Source of the DNA: Protula sp. h YS-2021
Taxonomy: Eukaryota > Annelida > Polychaeta > Sabellida > Serpulidae
Direction of reading: 5' to 3'
DNA: 64,000 bases
Assembly (NCBI GenBank): GCA_949752745.1
Contig: OX457026.1
Location: 75,084,742 to 75,148,741, forward strand
In this document: in pieces, positions 25,200 through 36,990 of the stretch
Position numbering within the stretch: the stretch's first letter is position 1
How the letters are laid out: each line of letters starts with the position of its first letter
The notes under the pieces: model-generated
The model's database searches: none
The model's input: the letters and a program-made list of their open reading frames with translations, nothing else
What the model was told of the DNA's origin: nothing
Made by a program: the position numbers and the translations under genes

Positions 25200-26170
25200 T
25201 TTGCCAAAATATGTGAAAATGAATGTCATATTTACGATTGCTGTCTAATCAAACTGACCAAGAGTTTTCAAGCTGTAATTGAAAGTGTTCTGTTTCCGTT
25301 GTGCATAAATTCATTTGATATAAAGGAAGCCTCATCTAAAAGTGAAGATAAGCGAATTCGAAGGTTTTGCTTAGTAAATGGCATCTCTTATCCGTATTCT
25401 CAAGTAAGAAAAGAAACCGCTTGCAACATAAGGAGATTCGAGTATAAACGGATGTATTTGTCGGCACTTGGGTTATGGATTTTACTGTACTTGCACATAA
25501 TAAAGTATCGTACTAATTTGAACGTGGCTAGGAGGAGATTTACGGTGCTCGCTTGTACTTAATGTTTTGCAGTACAATTTGGTACTCGGGTACAATAAGT
25601 TTCGCTGTACTTGCTGATACTTACTCTCTTGGTACTGCAGTACGTTGTCATTACGCAGATGTATGTCCAGGCACGAGTAGCAACCGATTTCTCTGAAAGC
25701 AAAATAAATTACACATTTTACTTTTATTTAGCGCCTCGTTTTCTATTATCATCCAAACTTTTATAATTTATTAACGAAAATATAGCAGCAAAATTTCTAT
25801 ACCTAACTCAAGCAAGAAACAACCAAGAACTTAAGACAATTTTAACATGGCAACATCATGTTGATAACATATCACATAAAAACAAAGGGCTTGATTTTGT
25901 ATTGGTTACAACATAATTAACGGTTTGGTGGCTGCCTGCTCAGCATATTTATGATCTCACATTTATTAACCACATTCTAACCAAGATATGGTTTGGTATG
26001 CAGTCCACACCAAATATTCAACTTTATAACTTTATATATGGGAAGCGATTTGTTAACTGCATCTATTATATGCCCAGCTGGCCGTGTGTATAAAAAACTA
26101 AGGGAGCAGTATTTTCGAACACGTACTGCACACCGCCTCCTTTTAAACATTTTCAGGCCTCAGTTGTTCC
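25200..26170. other. AT-rich non-coding with GTAC-rich words
   Basis: No gene recognised. A 121-codon open frame at 25197-25562 begins at a non-ATG codon and has no motif. At 25545-25650 the words TGTACTTG, GGTAC and GTACTG recur several times in degenerate form; similar GGTAC-rich text appears at 54345-54530. Confidence 0.4.
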
Positions 26171-26410
26171 TCTGTTGACCGGAGGGGGTGGGCCATTGGC
26201 TATAAAATGCGTTGAGATACAGAAAAAACTCAGAAAAGGGGAATAATGTGAGGCAAGACGCGGTTTGCGCGTAGTTCCAATTTCTTTTAAAAAGGGGGCA
26301 ATTTTCACTCAAAATTAGTACTCCGCGTTTAGGGGTCGTTTTAAAAAGACCTGGACACGCATGGTCACCGGTTGGTATGTGAGTGCCCCCCCCCCCGTCC
26401 CCAACCCATA
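26171..26410 (+). mobile_element. small inverted-repeat (MITE-like) element, copy 3
   Basis: Opens with GGAGGGGGTGGGCCATTGGC and closes with CACGCATGGTCACC, then GGTTGGTATGTGAGTGCCC. Interior words GCAAGACGCGGTTTGCGC, GTTCCAATTTCTTTTAAAA and AAATTAGTACTCCGCGTTT match copies 1 and 4. No coding frame. Confidence 0.6.
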
Positions 26411-28789
26411 CCGGGCTCTGTTTTCGTCCGGGTTTTCGCTTTGAAGAACGAAGCGAAAACTGGATCACTCACTTACAAACCAAGTTATAGTTTTCATGTT
26501 TATGAATTCAGTTAAATCTGAAATTTACTAGCAATAAAATGGCGTGTCGCCCTAACTAAGCATACGGAAGGAGTAAAACAGTTCTTTAAAAGCTAAAAAT
26601 AAATAAGACAAAGAAGGCACTGAAGTGAGGCATATAATAAAAGAAATACATCATTCTGTGTGTGCACAATTTTGCTTTTTTAAATTGTTTATTTATTTAA
26701 TTAATTATTTACTGCCTACAGACACGTACGGGTCTCCGGCTTTGGGCAAAACTATTATAATTGACCTTATGGTTTTGAGCTTTGCGAATAAAGGTAATAT
26801 ATGTCAAAATGTAGATTTTTTTCCAGACAACGGGCATTTCTAAAATAAAAAGTAAACAATTAAAAAAGAAAAAGAATGATTAAAAAACTGAAATCAGTCC
26901 TTCTGCTTTCATTGATAAGAAACTGAAATATTGCACACATCAGTCGTTTTAACGTGCAGTTTTCAAACACATCTCTGGAGTGAAAAAAAGGAATGCCGGT
27001 GGGAGCCCATCCAGTTTTAATGTACATGTCGCATAGAGTGTGTTGTTCATGCAGCCTCAAGCAAGCCTCCTGGCATAACTGGCGTGACAACATATTTTTT
27101 GGATTCGTAGTGACAAGTAGTGCGCCCATGTTTTTTTATGTATTTTTCTTTGAGAAGAGGGAGGGGGGCTGGGTAGCAGTCTGGCTTAAACATGTAACTC
27201 CCTCATGGCATGAGGACGTCCTGTTTGGCACAATATATTTACGATTAATTTAAGTATAGCCAGCAGCTTGTAAAATTCATCTCGCAGCTGTGTCACACTA
27301 TCAAGTCTTTAAAAGCCAGTTTTTTTATAGTAATTGCAACGTTGTAATACAGATCCCCCATCCCTCCGTCGATGTTGTGAGTCCTTGCTTCTGACTTAAA
27401 ACCCCGCCATTAATCATCCAAAAATTTGTCCCTGACTCTTCAAGTGTAAATTCCTTGATCCTATTTAATAACCCCAAAGTATGTCCCTGATCCTTAAGGT
27501 GTAACTTGATTACATTTTACTGGGCCATAGATCTGGATGTCACAGCCTGTGTGAGATTTTCTCGTCTGGCTTTTTCCAAAATGAAAGGACCCTATCTGTA
27601 GTAAGGGTTAGCTCTTAAAAGTGTAATAATGTTGACTATACTAATAGCAAGATAAACATTCTAAACCTAATTGTATGTGGGTAAACGTGTGAATTTCAAG
27701 CCAAATGATGAAAAGATTACCCACTTTTCCTCCTGGAAGTGGCATAAAATTTCTTTTTAATGAATTCGGATCAAATTAAGTCACGGTTCGCGTTGCGCAG
27801 TAACGAGGGTTTTCTGACAACAGAATATACAGCTTTGAATCTCTTAACTGACTTTAAAGAGTTCTGTAGAAAATTAGCGTATTTTTCGAGCAAAGAATTC
27901 ACGCGAAATAATAACTATAGAAACTCATAATTATGCTATTAAACTGGCAGGCTTCGCATTACGTTTCACAACAAACAACTCATGTGATGCCATTTAATTT
28001 ACAAATAAATATTGTGCTTTAGTAATATCCTGTCACACTTCTAAGAATATTTCACTTTCTCAGGAACAGAATAATGCACATTTGTTGTTTGGCATTTATG
28101 CCTTGAAATCAAATACAAATCACCCAAGCAACGAAATACAGTGAAACACCTTTTTTCTACTAGATTGAAAATTAGCGTGGATTTGTAACTCAGAAAACAC
28201 GCTTAAGACAATGGGGAAATCACCAACCGTGTTTTGATGAAAATAAAAGTCTATATTTTGTATTGTTACATGAATTGCGTAAATGCTGTAATATGACTGG
28301 TCGATTCCCAAGCCAATAATTTTTCAGTGTTGACTGGAATGCTGTTGTCGGGAGATGTTGCAGTTATTTGCAATCTAAACACAAGTAAAGCCATGCAACA
28401 AAGCGTATATTGAGTCAACATATTGTTGACCAGTCAAGAAAAATCACAGAACCTAAAGATCAGCCTTTCTCACATAAGTATAATACTTCATGCTGACTCA
28501 GAATAAGTCAATATCTGCTAATTATTAACTGTTTTAGCTTTATTTATTATTATTTAGTACTATCTCTGTTTTCTCTAGCTCACCAGTCGTCATAAAACTT
28601 TATATTTATATATTTATGAGATATGAAATTCTTTGGGATGTCTGACTACATGGATATGGTCACCAGGAGTTTTCTATTCAATAAATACATTTCACGTGGC
28701 ACCAGTATAAGGTGAATTGGCAAAATAAATGACCCAAGGGCGGTGGTACTGTGAGGGAGGGTGACCACACCATGACCGTCAAGATCGCG
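26411..28789. other. AT-rich non-coding sequence
   Basis: No gene recognised. At about 27415-27525 there is a weak direct duplication sharing TGTCCCTGA and CTTCAAGTGTAA / CTTAAGGTGTAA. The remainder shows nothing distinctive. Confidence 0.4.
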
Positions 28790-28990
28790 ATTCTATATAT
28801 TATTAATGCCCCGACGTCTATAAAACATCGGGAGATAAACGTTGTTCCGACTTCCATTTGCAACATTTGCGCAAGGTCAATTAGACGTTAGATAATCAAC
28901 GTCTTCGGAAGGTAGAGGCTGTTTCGTCTTCCATAAACAACCAAAACTCGACGTTAACCCGACGTCCATCTAACGTTGTTCCAACGTCAC
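28790..28990. repeat. ACGTTG/GACGTC-rich dispersed repeat, longer copy
   Basis: Repeated phrases AACGTTGTTCC, CCGACGTC, TAGACGTTAGA and CAACGTC recur on both strands, giving many short ACGT-centred palindromes. It shares words with 9610-9700. Degenerate ACGTTG-word repeats of this kind occur in several aquatic animal genomes. Non-coding. Confidence 0.5.
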
Positions 28991-30640
28991 AGTATTTACT
29001 TGGTATGGTGAACATATGCTACATATATCTTTTGCTAAACTCATTTATTAACATATATGTACACAGCAAACTTCATTTAACCATTCAGTGGGAGATAACC
29101 AAGTATGGTGAAAAATGTGGTTAACATGCTTGGAGTTAAAAACTGTGGATGGGAAATCCTGAAATAAATTGCAACCAAAAAAAAAAAAAAACACTGAACG
29201 ATAGCTTCCGCCAATGGGGCATTTTTCTTTAAAAACTGTTTTCAGGCTTCACGCCTGATGAATGTTTGTTTTACCCATGTGGGCAGGGGATTGCATAGGA
29301 AGCATATCTGCCACACGTGGGTAATAGAAATGGCAAGTTTGATGAGACCTCGTCAGTGGTTTTTATTACATTTGTCTAAATCACAAAATTTAATGCAGCA
29401 GTCTCACTAAAAAAACAAGCGGCATGGCCTTTTCTTTACGCGGTGAACTAGCTGATTTTATTGGCTGGAAGAGAGATTGTTACCATAACAACAATTCAAC
29501 ATCTACGCGATCAGCTAATTCGAACATGTCCAGTTATCGCATAATTTGACAGCCAACCAAGGCTCACGCTCAGTGCTCACGAATCATGACAAAGACATTC
29601 CCTTTAATAAGCTCATCTCTAACGTTACCTTTTTTTCATATCGAGCAATTCGTAAAAGTAGGTTCCTGATTAAGTGTATATATCGCTGTATTCCCTTGCA
29701 CAGCGTCATATAAAGGCATAGAGTTGTCAGAAAATAGAAACTGAGAAATAGCCATAGGTGGAGACGGACAATGCGTGGCGTCCCAGAAGTACGACGAGGA
29801 TCTGAAGGAAATTATTGCAAATTATTTTGTTACAAATTATTATAAGAGTGTCTTGACCTTTCAAGTAGTTCACATTCTCGTTCACTGATCGTCATAGTTT
29901 GTACTATAGTTGCTGGTTTACTGCTAGCTGTTACTTTGCTGCTGTGAATTACAACTGAATTTCATGCTGAACCATATTTTCGCCAGCTTTTGCCCACGCG
30001 CTTTTATTCTCTCTGTAAAACTAGCTCTTAGATTCGTCATCATTATGTATCCAACGACAAATACAATCGTCTCAGATATCTCATATAACTCAATTGTTTT
30101 TATTTGATACTACCCTGCAGTACAAAAATACTTCGTGCGTATCTTCTCAAAGGTAACATTAGCCCCCCTCTAAAAATAAGCAGAAAGATTCCATCGAGAG
30201 AGAAGTAATTATATAAGATGTAAACCCATTCAGTCAGATTACTCTCGCCAACCCTTGTATTCATGGCCCATTAAGCTGGTGCAGAGGATTTGCTGGTTCA
30301 GAAAATCTAATTGCAACTAGTCTTGGCATAAAGAACACACCGGTTAACTGATTAAAGTCTGCCAGTAAAAATGCTATTAGCTCCGAGAATGGGTCATCGA
30401 AGTCAAGACACTTATATATTTAAAAATGTAGTTCTGCAGGAAATGAATGGCTTCAGCCCCATTACGTCACATTATGAGCAATTACACTCGATATGCCAGT
30501 TGTTGATTTTGTCAGGATATATGTTTTTTTTCAGCTCTTTCATAGCAATTAAGCATATCTTTACAAAGAGCAGGGTACATCAGGCTTGTCTTTTCCTAGG
30601 CACAGCATCAGTAATCTTCGCAGGCCATATGTTTATCATA
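28991..30640. other. non-coding sequence
   Basis: No gene recognised. A 99-codon open frame at 30371-30670 does begin with ATG but has no recognisable domain, is Phe/Ile/Ser-rich in line with base composition, and runs into the CATATG-word region. Confidence 0.4.
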
Positions 30641-31330
30641 GGGTGGAGCCAAAATTCACAAAATTATTAACATATGTTAACTGGGGATATGTCGACTACA
30701 CGATTTATCGCTGGCCAAAATGGTTATTTATGTCACAAAATACCAAAATATATTGCTTAATAGTAGATACAGTATTATTATTATTTCCGAAACAATTTTT
30801 TTACGAAGTGTTAGCAAAACATGTGACAAAATATTTGGTTACCATGTAATGAACTCCATGGTTAACATATGCTTAACATATGTTGCAATATACATGTGAG
30901 AGACATATGTTGTCCACTTGGTGAACAAATCTTTTCTGTGCTAAACCATCTTGATTTGACATAGGGAGTATGTATGGTCACCATACGATATGAGTTATAA
31001 CCATGTGTGGGTATATCTCAATATACATTTAACATATGTTGATAATTTGGCAAACACATGTTTAACACATGTGTTATGATGTGATGTACATATGAGCGGG
31101 CATTTGTGATGATCATTTCAGGGATTTTCTCTGATTATATAAGACCAAGTGTTAAGTATATGTTGCCCACACGAGATTATGATGATAGGGTGGTAATACA
31201 TCAACCATGTGGTACATTAACTAAACGATACTGCAGTATAATATCCCACATGTAATTAAGAGTTAAACATTAAACATCCGTTGACAAACCACACGGCCGT
31301 ATGGTTATATCATGTATTTTGTATTATATC
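30641..31330. repeat. degenerate CATATG/AACATATGTT word cluster 1
   Basis: AACATATGTTAAC, ACATATG, ACACATGTG and GGTTACCATG words occur repeatedly without a fixed period. Many are short palindromes. It resembles an old, degraded satellite and shares its word set with 36330-36990. Confidence 0.55.
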
Positions 31331-34300
31331 ATAACGCTATGATTTATATCGAAAGTATTGTTTTTCCTTTGCAATTTTCCTTTTCTGAACCTTCTACGAG
31401 AAACCGACGCGAATGGTTTCTTTTGACAAGCGTCAGTGTTGGCCCTTTAGGGTTTCAGCATAACTGACCACATCTAACTGCTGACAGTTTCAAATTATGA
31501 ATACAGATTTTAATGTTTTAAGGAAAGATTCACAACCAAATACTGGCGAAATGAGTGAAAATGTTATAAAAACTTGTACGTAAACATTGTTAAATATCGT
31601 CTAGGTTGATTGAGCTATGATTAATTCTCGCATAGCATTACTAAATAGCAATAATAGAAAGGATGTTTTTTAAGATATGCACATATTATTGTCATTTCTA
31701 CAGCCTTCTAATTTCCAGTCGAGTGACGGAATTTAAAATAAGTATTGAATCTTACTGCAATGCTTTCGAGTAAAAACCGATAATTTAGATGTTGCAATTT
31801 ACAGCAAATCACACAGGCTTCAGACAGCGAGATATGTTGTCAGCAGTCCAGAAAAAATATTCTGACATCACATTTGGTTAAAAAAAGCTTGCAACCTAGC
31901 TGCAACTGCTCAACTCGTATAAAGGGCGAAATCAGTTATAATGTAAAGAACAAACAACTGCTCACATTTGTCTATAGCAATAAAACATTTCCAATAAAAA
32001 TAAACATGGTGAATCCTTAGGCGAGTTGTGTAGAAGTACAAGTGAACATCCCGTGGTGATGTCTAGAAGGTGAATTAGATTTTTTTTGCTTATTATTAAA
32101 ACGGAAATTCGTCCTGTTACTTAAATACTCAGTCTTGATTATTATTTGAAAAATGTTCACAACACAGAACAATGACGCTACGTAGAAATAGTGTTTAGTC
32201 ACTAAGTAGTTAGTGTCAGTAAATCTAGTGAAGTCGCTATTTTGTGTGAAAATGTGTGATCAAGGCGTTATTTATACGAACAAGTCATCTTAATTTTTTA
32301 AGTAATTTGACGTCTAAATACTGAAACTCCAACAAAATATTACGTTGATACCTAATTGAAGTAAGGTAAAGAAACAATATCTTTGTACCTAAAATGTTCC
32401 CACTCCAGGTTATTTCCTATTTCGTTAAAATGGATATCACTGGCAGTAAGGTTCTTTTGTCCTAATTTAAGACACACACTGTTTAAAATACTCTGTATAG
32501 CGCCAAGCGTGCTATAGTTAAACTGCTCCTGGGGCAGCGTTGTCTCTGCTATAGTTGAAACTTTTAGTTGTGTACATATTTGTACTAAAGCATTTCACAC
32601 CAGTGAATTTTGTACGAAAATAGCATTGAAGTGCGTCATAATTCAGTCAAATTAGAAATAACTGTAAGGATGTCTTTCTGGTCTACAAAGCTTCTCAGAT
32701 TTGGATGATCTATGTAACATTACAGTGCGTAACTCGTGAGCCTATGATGCGATCACAAGCATTTCTGGCAAAATATTTATCATCAACAGTCAATCACGGA
32801 GAGCAATTTATCCTATTATGATCAAGTAACTAGGCAGAAAGAACCCGTGATGTATAATGCAGTTTACAGGCGCATTGATCAAAGGCATAACATCCGCTGC
32901 AAAAGAAGACAGGGCATTGCATCGCAGTAGAATTTATACTATAACTGGAACATTGTCCAAAGCAATAATGAAATAAGTTTACTTAACTAAATATTCCTCT
33001 TAAAAATAAAAAGACTTTGGAATCTTTGCAGAAATTAAAAAACAGCAAAAACGATTCTTGAATGTTTTTACTGTTTCTTTTCCAGCCCACAAAGTTTCAG
33101 AAATATAATAAATATAAATAAATATTTCAACAAAAATCCGAAAAGCTATATGTAAATCTGCAAAGAACAATCTCTACATAAACCATAATACCGTGATATT
33201 ATCAATGCGTAAGCGGTTCTGAATGGACAAATGCTAAGTATTCTTGATGTTTGATTATTCAAAGAAAGACCCAGTGTCTGTAAGAATAACAAAAGCAAAA
33301 ATATAACATATGCATTTCGAGGAAATGGAAGTAATGATAGAGAAATTTAAAAAATGATGCTATTTTAAAACTTGATAAGTAAGATTATGTCAAATGTTAC
33401 AATTTGAAAAAGGTAAAGCCAATCTGACACTGTTTCTTAAAACTTGTTGTTGTTTCAAGTTGAACATTCATACACAATTCATGCAAAATGAGACGCCTGG
33501 TGTTATTTTCTGTATTATAACCATTGTACATCAAACTGACTTTGACTGATAAGCTCATTTCAAACCCTATTGCCAAATACTTCACAGTTGTTCATGTAAT
33601 TATACATTTATTCTCTTCCATACATCGACTATTATAAATTTTTGCCAGAATTATATTATGATACTTATAACTGCGATGAGTTATAGCAATGAAGGGTGAT
33701 ATAATCATGCTTAATGGTCGCCTTCTTTATACCATTGAATATCGAATAGGGTGATTTATACTTATGATTATGCATTGTTCGCTGCTAAGATTGAGCAAAA
33801 TGAGTGTTAGTTAACAACAATTTTCTTTAATCTCCTAAAGAAATTAAATAAGGTCAACATGACGTATTAATGTATTAAAAATTGTTTTGCTTTGGGTAGT
33901 TTCAAGCCAAGGTAAATTTCTAAGGGCATTAAAAGAGACAGATTTAGAAGTCAGTTAAAAAAATGAGGGGGGGGGGCATTCTCCAGATTCGATTCTTTGG
34001 TACAGCTAATGACGATATTAAACTTTGCTAAAAAGAACTGACCATCACGTGTTTGGTATTAAACTACCTTATGGCATTTGACAATGTTCTTTGAAAAGGA
34101 GATCCAGTGTTGTTATTAATTCTTGGCTCAAGTGCTCCAACGGATTTAAAGTTGATTTTCATATTCATGCATATTATGTTTAGGCCATAAAGCATTTTTA
34201 TCATCATCAGCAGTTTTATGATGACTGTTTTCCATCAACGTTTGTCGGCAAAGTAACACGTAAAATCCATTATGAAAACGCTTGCATCAAGTTTCACGAC

Positions 34301-34404
34301 TGGTCATACATCGCTGTTCTCATTTTCTGTCTCTTCTATGACTATATCACTATAAAGTTTTGTTTTCATGTTACTAAAATGCGATAAGAAATGTGAATGA
34401 GTCA
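31331..34404. other. AT-rich non-coding sequence
   Basis: No supported gene or repeat. A G-run occurs at about 33967-33975. Open frames are below 65 codons. Confidence 0.5.
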
Positions 34405-34835
34405 GCACAAAGGCGATCGCCGGTGGGGCCACTTGGCCTGAAATGCGTTACCGTGCATGTCCAAAACCGCGGGGAAAGGGGGGATTCCGAGACCTGACGC
34501 GGTCCGCGTGAAGTGCGAATTTCTTAAAAGTGGGTTTAGGTAATTTTTATAAAGTACTCCATGTTTTCCAGAAAGGGGGGAGAGGGTTATTTCGGAAATT
34601 TTTTAGTTAAAAAAGGGGAGTTATTTCAACATCAGCACTCTGCGTTTTGAGGTCAAGGAGAAGACTGAACATGCCAGGACCCACCTCTCTCATCCCCCAC
34701 TCCGGCCCACTTTAAAATATTTGCAAATTTGCATCAGAAAAGAATTCAACAAGTTTTAAAACAACGTGTTATATCACAATTTGAACACGCATGTAACCAG
34801 TTGGTACGTGAGTGTCCTACCCCCACCCCCTCCCC
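34405..34835 (+). mobile_element. small inverted-repeat (MITE-like) element, copy 4
   Basis: The longest copy. It opens with GGTGGGGCCACTTGGCC and CGTGCATGTCC and closes with CACGCATGTAACCAGTTGG, then TACGTGAGTGTCC. Interior words CGCGGGGAAAGGGGGG, CTGACGCGGTCCGCGTG and CAGCACTCTGCGTTTTG match copy 1 in order. A roughly 100-base segment near 34685-34785 (AT-rich, ACTTTAAAATATTTGC onward) is absent from copy 1 and may be a later insertion. No coding frame. Confidence 0.6.
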
Positions 34836-36329
34836 CGGAGTCGGTTGTTATGAACGCTCTTGAGGACGGCCATAAACTCCATTAAATATTAAATAGGACA
34901 ATTTATATTTACCCTTATGTATTGTTCGCAGACTGAAATAATTTAACAAAATCATAGCCTAAAAAATCATAAGTATTATATGAGGGCATCATTAGATTTT
35001 CCCAGTAATTGTTTCCTTCTAAGCAATTCCTGGTGTTTAGAAAAGCAAATGTGTTGTACTGGATATTAGCCAAGCTCTTAGCTATAACTTTGAAATTATT
35101 ACAAACAGACAATATTTCGAAAGTCCATGAAAAGAACTGACATATTTCTGTAACATTAAAAATTGCGAATACGCCGTGGCAGTCTAACCATAGGTTTTCC
35201 AATCCATTCCTTCAGGATATTTTGACTATTTTGAAACGAAGCACAAATAGTAAGGTCCGCTCCTTTTAGGAAAAGTATGTGAATGGGTTGTAAATAGAAA
35301 TGACAAGCTAAAACTGTTCCCTTTATTACATTCTGTTTTTAATATGGAAATTTCTTCCATTTCCATCGCATTGCTTCGTTTAGCAAACAAAAAACCGTTA
35401 GATTCCATTATCATGCATCAAAATACTTGTTCTCAAGCAACTTTTCAAATAGAATTTTTATACATAAATATGGGCATGAAGACTGACATTTATACTCTTT
35501 GTTATGGCATGGAAAAGAACATTGGTATAACTTTTATAATTATACCACAAATCTTGTTGATATTTGATGTTCAACTCCAGTAATAGAGTGTAATATGGCC
35601 TTTTCTCTATTAACTGAACTAATCCAGTTTTACCTTCACAGCCTATTCAAGAAAGAGTTTTTGCCCAATTCATTTATTCTCTTACCATTGTAAATTGTAT
35701 TTTTCTTTCCAATATACATAGTTTTGCTGGAAATGTTAAAACACATGAGACAATCAGCGATTGGACATGGTACTGATGAGTGTGAAAAATCTATTTTTAG
35801 ACACTTGGAATAGTAGGGCATGTTTCCTAGAACGGCATACCCGCAAACCAGATTATTACAAGAGTTCAATCACTTGTCAATCACTTGCTTAAAATGCATT
35901 TTATTCAAGTTGATATATCTAAAAATAAGCTAAATTAGAGGTATTCTAGGTTGCTCAGGAATAAATGGGCAATTTTATATTTAGTCAGACTCTGAATACT
36001 ACATAATGAACTAAATTGCAGATGCCAGCCATTAATTAGTAAAATGTCTAAATAATTGCAGAGATCTGTATTGTATTAAGAAATATTTATATTACAGAAG
36101 TAGGAGGATTCAAAGGCAATTAAACACAGCCATGTAGTAAACGTGTATCAACCACAAATTTTACCATACGGTTACATTTGTTTGCGTGGTAAAAAAATTA
36201 TTGACCATGAAATTATTCACGTACTCACTGAAAATCACGTATGCCTGCGAAAAATACCCAACTTCATGCTACAAATGCACCTGAATTTTGTGTTTCACAT
36301 GGTAAACATATAGCTTCTATAGGATTATC
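34836..36329. other. AT-rich non-coding sequence
   Basis: No gene recognised. Open frames up to 95 codons on both strands lack motifs and mostly start at non-ATG codons. Confidence 0.45.
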
Positions 36330-36990
36330 AAAATTGGTGACATGTATGTATTCTCCCACATCTACTTAATATGTTAACTATATGTTGACATAACACATGG
36401 TTACCCTATTGTTGCCCTATCATACAATATTTTGGAACCTAATATATGTTGAATGAATTCGCCGTATTATCGACATAGGTGTTAAGACTTAACCCTATGT
36501 ATAAAATATGATGTGTTAACGAGCAGTGTAATCACATGTCATCGTCACAGCGCCACCACATTTAGCACATCCTAACTATATGGATACCACATGTCAGACA
36601 TATGGTTACAATATATTAACTTATGTATATGGCGACCATATGGTAAATGAATGGTAATATATGGTTACTCTACATGGTTTAAAAAAAGTTTAACATTATA
36701 GTCATATATAGGATAAAATATTTTAACAATATATTCTGAAGGCGTGTTCACCGTATGTCACCATACAGTCTTGCCGCCGGCACAAACTTTGATCTGTAGT
36801 CAGCTACATCGTAATCTGTTGTTAATTATTAAAATATGGTCATCAAATGGTTAACACATATGCTTACTATACTGTTACCATAGACTTTGTTATTTTGTGC
36901 TAACGTGTATTAATCAAATAGAGTCAAATTCGAATATGTAAAACATATACTCAAACATGTATTCAACATATGTTTACCATGCGTGGATGC
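36330..36990. repeat. degenerate CATATG/GGTTACC word cluster 2
   Basis: CATATGGTTAC, ACATATG, GACCATATGG, AACACATATG and ACCATATGG words repeat irregularly. Same vocabulary as the cluster at 30641-31330, about 5 kb away. Non-coding. Confidence 0.55.

Noticed and set aside
25197..25562. 121-codon plus-strand frame
   Set aside because: Non-ATG start, no motif, no splice context; kept only as part of a non-coding interval.
30371..30670. 99-codon ATG frame
   Set aside because: Composition follows base content, no domain, and it runs into the degenerate CATATG region.
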